Shown piece after piece: positions 6,001 to 8,472 of a DNA stretch of 8,472 nucleotides. This DNA comes from Chloroflexota bacterium (GTDB lineage Bacteria; Chloroflexota; Dehalococcoidia; Lucifugimonadales; JACPCL1), in NCBI GenBank assembly GCA_016210395.1, contig JACQUI010000370.1:1-8472 (forward strand), read 5' to 3'. The position numbers and the translations under genes are program-made. The stretch's first letter is position 1. Each line of letters starts with the position of its first letter. The notes beneath the pieces were generated by a model. That model was not told the DNA's origin, searched no databases, and saw only the letters and a list, made by a program, of their open reading frames with translations.

Positions 6001-6144
6001 TGAAAATAGTGCTCCCCACTATAGCAAAAGGCCACCACGAGTGCTTCCGCAGCCTTTCGCCTCTTGCCATCCCCCGTTTGCCTGCATGTCCGCCTGCCCG
6101 TATGTCCGTATGCTCTCTGCCCTCTGCTCTGTGCCCCGCCCAGG

Positions 6145-6153
6145 TGCTATACT
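6145..6153 (+). promoter_or_regulatory. Extended -10 promoter candidate for the FAH gene
   Basis: TGCTATACT fits an extended -10 element (TGn followed by a five-of-six TATAAT). No good -35 hexamer lies 17 bases upstream, as expected for this class. A start near 6160 would leave a leader of about 60 bases. Confidence 0.45.
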
Positions 6154-6206
6154 CCCTTCGGCCAGCCGATCAGGAACGCTTGGCCACGACCACCCGCACC
6201 ATTCAC

Positions 6207-6213
6207 AAAGGAG
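6207..6213 (+). promoter_or_regulatory. FAH gene ribosome binding site
   Basis: AAAGGAG is seven bases upstream of ATG 6221, the same site and spacing as for the NHL gene. It sets the start and excludes the upstream open frame. Confidence 0.7.
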
Positions 6214-6220
6214 TCCTCCC

Positions 6221-7174
6221 ATGAAACTGCTGCTCTTCGACGATGGCCGCCCCGGCGTCCTCCGAGGCGATGGCGTGGTGGACATCACCGACGCCGTCCG
6301 GCCCGTGACCACCGCACGGGGCCAGGAGGCCATGCAGGCCATCATCGCCAACTTCGACCGCCTCCAGAGCGAGCTTATCCGGTACCAGAGAAACGGCGAG
6401 AGGACGCCCCTCGCCGGCGTCAAGCTCCTCCCGCCGCTGCCCCGCCCCGGCAAGATCCTCGCCATGGGCGGCAACTTCAGCGAGTTCGGCCACAGGCCGC
6501 CTGCGCCCATGTGGGGCTTCACCAAGTCGTCCGACGCCGTCATCGGCCCCGGCGATACCTGCGTCCTCCCGCCCATTGACGCCAACATCTTCCATCACGA
6601 GCCGGAGCTTGTCCTGGTCTTCGGGCGCGCGGGCAAGAGCATCAAAGCGGCCAACGCCATGGACTACGTCTTTGGCTACACCTGCGGCGTAGACGTCTCC
6701 GCCCGCATCCCCGCCGTGCCCGGCGCTGCCGGCGGCGGCCCCCGGCGCGACGCCCTGCCCCTTTCGGCCCACAAGTCGCATCCCACCTTTGCCCCCCTGG
6801 GGCCCTGGATCGTCACGAAAGACGAGATACCGGACCCGCAGAATGTGCAGGTGCGCCTTTGGGACAACGGCGAGCTGCGCGGCGACTACAACACCTCCGA
6901 CATCAACCACTCCATCGCCGCGTCCATCGAGTTCGCCACCGGCTTCGAAGGCGTCAGCCCCGGCGACGTCTTCTACCTCGGCACCAACCACCAGGGCCTT
7001 GGCGCCATGCAGGACGGCGACGCCATCACCATTGAGATAGACCGCGTCGGCCGCATGTCCTTCACGGTCCGCGACCCCCTCAAGCGACGCTGGGCGCGTG
7101 GCGTAGACCAGCTCACCGCCGAGGACGTCCGCACCGGCGCCGGCGGCCCCGGCCGCCGCCAGCGCCCCCTGTAG
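6221..7174 (+). CDS. Fumarylacetoacetate hydrolase (FAH) family protein
   Basis: This 317-residue cytoplasmic enzyme has an N-terminal small domain (about 1-70) and the FAH C-terminal domain (about 75-290). Family members cleave or hydrate 2-keto or acylpyruvate compounds in aromatic ring breakdown; the substrate cannot be fixed here. KILAMGGNFSEFG (78-90) is the usual entry to the catalytic domain. The metal ligands are visible as HHEPELVLVFGR (Glu127, Glu129) and GVDVSAR (Asp158). KSHPTFAPLGPWIVTKDEI follows as in typical members. Two departures are seen: the usual GTP(x)GVG loop is GTNHQGLG, and after VSAR comes a longer Gly/Pro-rich segment (PAVPGAAGGGPRR) where the lid usually begins RDxQ. 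The C-terminal tail after VRDPLKRRW is Arg/Gly-rich and probably disordered. The gene has its own promoter and ribosome binding site and no co-transcribed pathway gene. Confidence 0.85.
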   Translation: MKLLLFDDGRPGVLRGDGVVDITDAVRPVTTARGQEAMQAIIANFDRLQSELIRYQRNGERTPLAGVKLLPPLPRPGKILAMGGNFSEFGHRPPAPMWGFTKSSDAVIGPGDTCVLPPIDANIFHHEPELVLVFGRAGKSIKAANAMDYVFGYTCGVDVSARIPAVPGAAGGGPRRDALPLSAHKSHPTFAPLGPWIVTKDEIPDPQNVQVRLWDNGELRGDYNTSDINHSIAASIEFATGFEGVSPGDVFYLGTNHQGLGAMQDGDAITIEIDRVGRMSFTVRDPLKRRWARGVDQLTAEDVRTGAGGPGRRQRPL

Positions 7175-7197
7175 GTTCACTGGCCCCAAAACGATTT

Positions 7198-7234
7198 GCC
7201 CCTTCCCTTTAGGGAAGGGGTCAGGGGTTAGGTC
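7198..7234 (+). repeat. Hairpin repeat family R2, copy D
   Basis: CCCCTTCCCT (7199-7208) and AGGGAAGGGG (7211-7220) form a perfect ten-base stem with a two-base loop, followed by the family tail ending GGTTAGGTC. It lies 24 bases after the FAH stop codon, in the same orientation as the other three copies. Confidence 0.65.
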
Positions 7235-7244
7235 AACAAAACCC

Positions 7245-7271
7245 GTAGGGGCGGACCAGCGTGTCCGCCCT
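7245..7271. repeat. Hairpin repeat family R1, copy 4
   Basis: GTA is followed by GGGCGGAC (7249-7256), a six-base loop and GTCCGCCC (7263-7270). The outer GTAGGGGC is shared with copies 1 and 2 and the inner bases are again different but paired. It stands 11 bases after repeat R2 copy D. Confidence 0.6.
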
Positions 7272-7344
7272 CCCTCTCCCCACCTCCCGTCCTGTGTTGG
7301 CCCACGCTATCCCAGCGGAGGCAGGCTTTTACGATGCAACTGGT

Positions 7345-7373
7345 TTGCAGCATAGTGTAGATGATTGTATACT
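7345..7373 (+). promoter_or_regulatory. Promoter of the PIN toxin-antitoxin operon
   Basis: TTGCAG (7345-7350) and TATACT (7368-7373) are 17 bases apart. The expected start of transcription, about seven or eight bases after the -10 element, falls on or next to ATG 7381, and no ribosome binding site precedes it. This suggests a leaderless transcript. The local base composition is AT-richer than the neighbouring metabolic genes. Confidence 0.55.
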
Positions 7374-7380
7374 CTAGTTG

Positions 7381-7878
7381 ATGATCCTCATTTTTGACAC
7401 CGACGCCTTGATAAAGCTTAACCGGGTAGGGATGCTGGAGTTGGTATTGAGAAGGTTTGAGTGCCTTCTTCCAGAGGCTGTCTATAAGGAAGCAGTCCTC
7501 GATGCCAAGGGTCATGCGTATGTGGATGCAGAAGAAATAGAGCGTCTCGTCGCCGTAACAGGCGTCAGAATCATGGCTACACCGGCTGCGCCTCAATTGC
7601 CGCGAATGGGTATCGGGGAGTCAGCGGCAATGGCTTTGACGCCGGAGCATGTTGGGGATGATGTTGTCATCGTTAGCGACGACAAACGATTCATCTCCCA
7701 CCTTGCTTCTGAAAGAAGGTTGTTCTTTGACGTTCCGGCCCTTGTGGCGCACATGGCAAGGGAGAGGCTGATCACGTTTGCCCGCGCCAAAGACGTTCTG
7801 GCAAGACTGAGGCCATACTCTAGTAAGGCGTCCATTTCCGTTGCGTTGGATGCGTTGGGAGAGGAAGAGAACCCATGA
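7381..7878 (+). CDS. PIN-domain ribonuclease toxin
   Basis: This 165-residue protein is a probable PIN-fold endoribonuclease acting as the toxin of a type II module. The acidic active-site set is visible: Asp6 in ILIFDTDALIKL, Glu37 in PEAVYKEAV, Glu80 in GIGESAAMAL and Asp100/Asp101 in VIVSDDKRFI. PIN toxins cleave RNA with Mg or Mn ions and are silenced by the neighbouring antitoxin. ATG 7381 is preferred over the TTG directly before it because the protein starts on the first PIN strand and the promoter points to it. The stop overlaps the next start by four bases (ATGA). Toxin-first order is unlike classical vapBC. Base composition is lower in GC than aspS or the FAH gene, which fits horizontal gain. 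The RNA target is unknown. Confidence 0.82.
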   Translation: MILIFDTDALIKLNRVGMLELVLRRFECLLPEAVYKEAVLDAKGHAYVDAEEIERLVAVTGVRIMATPAAPQLPRMGIGESAAMALTPEHVGDDVVIVSDDKRFISHLASERRLFFDVPALVAHMARERLITFARAKDVLARLRPYSSKASISVALDALGEEENP

Positions 7879-8201
7879 AAAGCAAAGTAACACCCCTGAG
7901 AATCCCCGAGAACTTGGACAACCTGGCTCAAATATGCAGCCAGGAGCAGCATACTGATAAGGCAACAGTGCTTCGCCAGTGGCTCTATAAGGGCGCCGAG
8001 TTATACGCCGTCAAGCTGGTGGCAGATGGCAGGATTTCGGCTTCCTACGCCGCGCAGCTATTGGACCTGACCATCTACGATGTCTTCCGCATAGCCGAAG
8101 AAAACCGTATAGAGCTGGGCCCCACCGAAGAGCAGACCCGTCTTGCCATGGAGTACGCCAAGCGCCTCTCCGCCGGAACGCGCCAGACCACAAAGACCTG
8201 A
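7875..8201 (+). CDS. RHH/UPF0175-like antitoxin
   Basis: This 108-residue protein is the likely antitoxin for the PIN protein directly upstream. Residues 5-43 (VTPLRIPENLDNLAQ, then DKATVLRQWLYKGAE) resemble a ribbon-helix-helix DNA-binding unit. Residues 44-82 (YAVKLVADGRISASYAAQLL, then DVFRIAEENRIELG) resemble the UPF0175 helix-turn-helix unit, in which AVxLYxxGxxSxxxAAxLA precedes a recognition-type helix. The tail from about 83 is charged and probably binds the toxin. ATG overlaps the toxin stop codon (ATGA), so translation is coupled; GGAAGAGA just upstream may act as ribosome binding site. Autorepression of the promoter at 7345-7373 is likely for this type of protein, but no operator was identified. 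Confidence 0.7.
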   Translation: MKSKVTPLRIPENLDNLAQICSQEQHTDKATVLRQWLYKGAELYAVKLVADGRISASYAAQLLDLTIYDVFRIAEENRIELGPTEEQTRLAMEYAKRLSAGTRQTTKT

Positions 8202-8257
8202 ACGCCCCAAGATGTGGGAGACAGTGCGGCATATGCTGATGACCAATTCTTGTCCCT

Positions 8258-8263
8258 GAGGAG
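8258..8263 (+). promoter_or_regulatory. Ribosome binding site of the DUF433 fragment
   Basis: GAGGAG lies six bases before GTG 8270. Its good spacing shows that the start of the DUF433 gene is intact although the 3' part is not. Confidence 0.5.
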
Positions 8264-8269
8264 CATGCA

Positions 8270-8378
8270 GTGAGGCGAAATGACCTCGTACAGCGCTTCG
8301 TATCTGACACGCAGCGGTGCGGCGGTAGGCCGTGCATCAATGGAACTCGCATTGAGGTGTCAATCATCCTGGATGCCC
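8270..8378 (+). pseudogene. DUF433-family antitoxin, N-terminal fragment
   Basis: From GTG 8270 the frame reads RFVSDTQRCGGRPCINGTRI then EVSIILD. This is the N-terminal signature of DUF433 (VapB-like) antitoxins: a strand with (I/V)xSDPxxCGGKPCIxGTRI, then VxxILD. In intact members a helix with EEILEDYP and a second helix follow. Here all three forward frames after about 8378 lose similarity; the original frame becomes Trp/Arg/Gly-rich and stays open to the window edge. The break lies at a run of six C bases, but none of the other frames restores the domain, so replacement or insertion is more likely than a simple frameshift. Its usual DUF5615 PIN-like partner is not visible and could only lie beyond the window. 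It stands 68 bases after the PIN antitoxin. Confidence 0.6.
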
Positions 8379-8472
8379 CCCGATCCACCGCCTGGGGTTG
8401 GCGTCGCCGGTACCGGAGGGGTTTGTGGGACCAGAACGCGGTGGTGGGACGCTGGCGAGGGCGACACGAGTG

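Larger units (their letters stand above)
5889..6220. other. Divergent gap between the MFS and FAH genes
   Basis: These 332 bases lie between two divergent genes. They hold the MFS ribosome binding site (5896-5900), a hairpin repeat (5970-6000), a pyrimidine-rich stretch at about 6080-6135 with short repeated words (TGTCCG, GTATG, CTCTG), and the likely FAH promoter and ribosome binding site. No gene is supported. The FAH frame is open back to 5918, but the extension has no protein-like sequence. No clear promoter was found for the minus-strand MFS gene. Confidence 0.65.

Noticed and set aside
6080..6135. Short TGTCCG/GTATG/CTCTG words as operator repeats
   Set aside because: The words are irregularly spaced in a pyrimidine-rich stretch with no dyad symmetry; low complexity explains them equally well.
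5918..6220. Upstream extension of the FAH protein
   Set aside because: The added sequence is intergenic in character and includes hairpin repeat R1 copy 3 and the promoter region; ATG 6221 has a strong ribosome binding site.
6203..7189. Minus-strand open frame of 328 codons opposite the FAH gene
   Set aside because: It is an antisense shadow; the plus strand has family motifs, a ribosome binding site and a promoter.
2787..7271. R1 and R2 hairpins as intrinsic terminators
   Set aside because: Several lie after or between genes, but none is followed by a T-run, and two lie before a gene start.

Overview
The window is GC-rich bacterial DNA. The gene types and short hairpin repeats in almost every gap would suit a Chloroflexota (Dehalococcoidia/SAR202-like) genome. 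That placement is inference: there is no rRNA or other phylogenetic marker beyond aspS. No rRNA, tRNA, CRISPR array or complete insertion sequence was seen.

Layout. Positions 1-317 hold no intact gene, only two diverged copies of a structured repeat. Positions 318-641 are a scar: the C-terminal end of an M20-type amidohydrolase (+) abuts the N-terminal end of an IS256-type transposase (-). A good sigma70-type promoter then leads into aspS (791-2590, +), a full-length bacterial aspartyl-tRNA synthetase with non-discriminating sequence marks. A 397-base gap with four repeat units precedes an NHL beta-propeller protein (2988-3947, +) that keeps the residues of a peptidyl-alpha-hydroxyglycine amidating lyase site. 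Next come a hicB-hicA toxin-antitoxin pair (4146-4609, +), a convergent MFS_3-type exporter (4677-5888, -), and a fumarylacetoacetate hydrolase family enzyme (6221-7174, +). The right end has a second toxin-antitoxin pair, a PIN ribonuclease followed by an RHH/UPF0175-like antitoxin (7381-8201, +), and then a truncated DUF433 antitoxin (from 8270).

The genes do not form one pathway. aspS is housekeeping. The propeller protein, exporter and FAH-family enzyme are single metabolic genes, each apparently with its own leader. Between them sit accessory pieces: two intact toxin-antitoxin modules, one broken one, and remnants of an insertion sequence and a peptidase. The most notable unexplained signal is three families of dispersed inverted repeats whose copies differ by paired, compensating changes in the stems, so the hairpin seems conserved rather than the sequence. 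One copy supplies the exporter's stop codon and another lies in the leader of the propeller gene.
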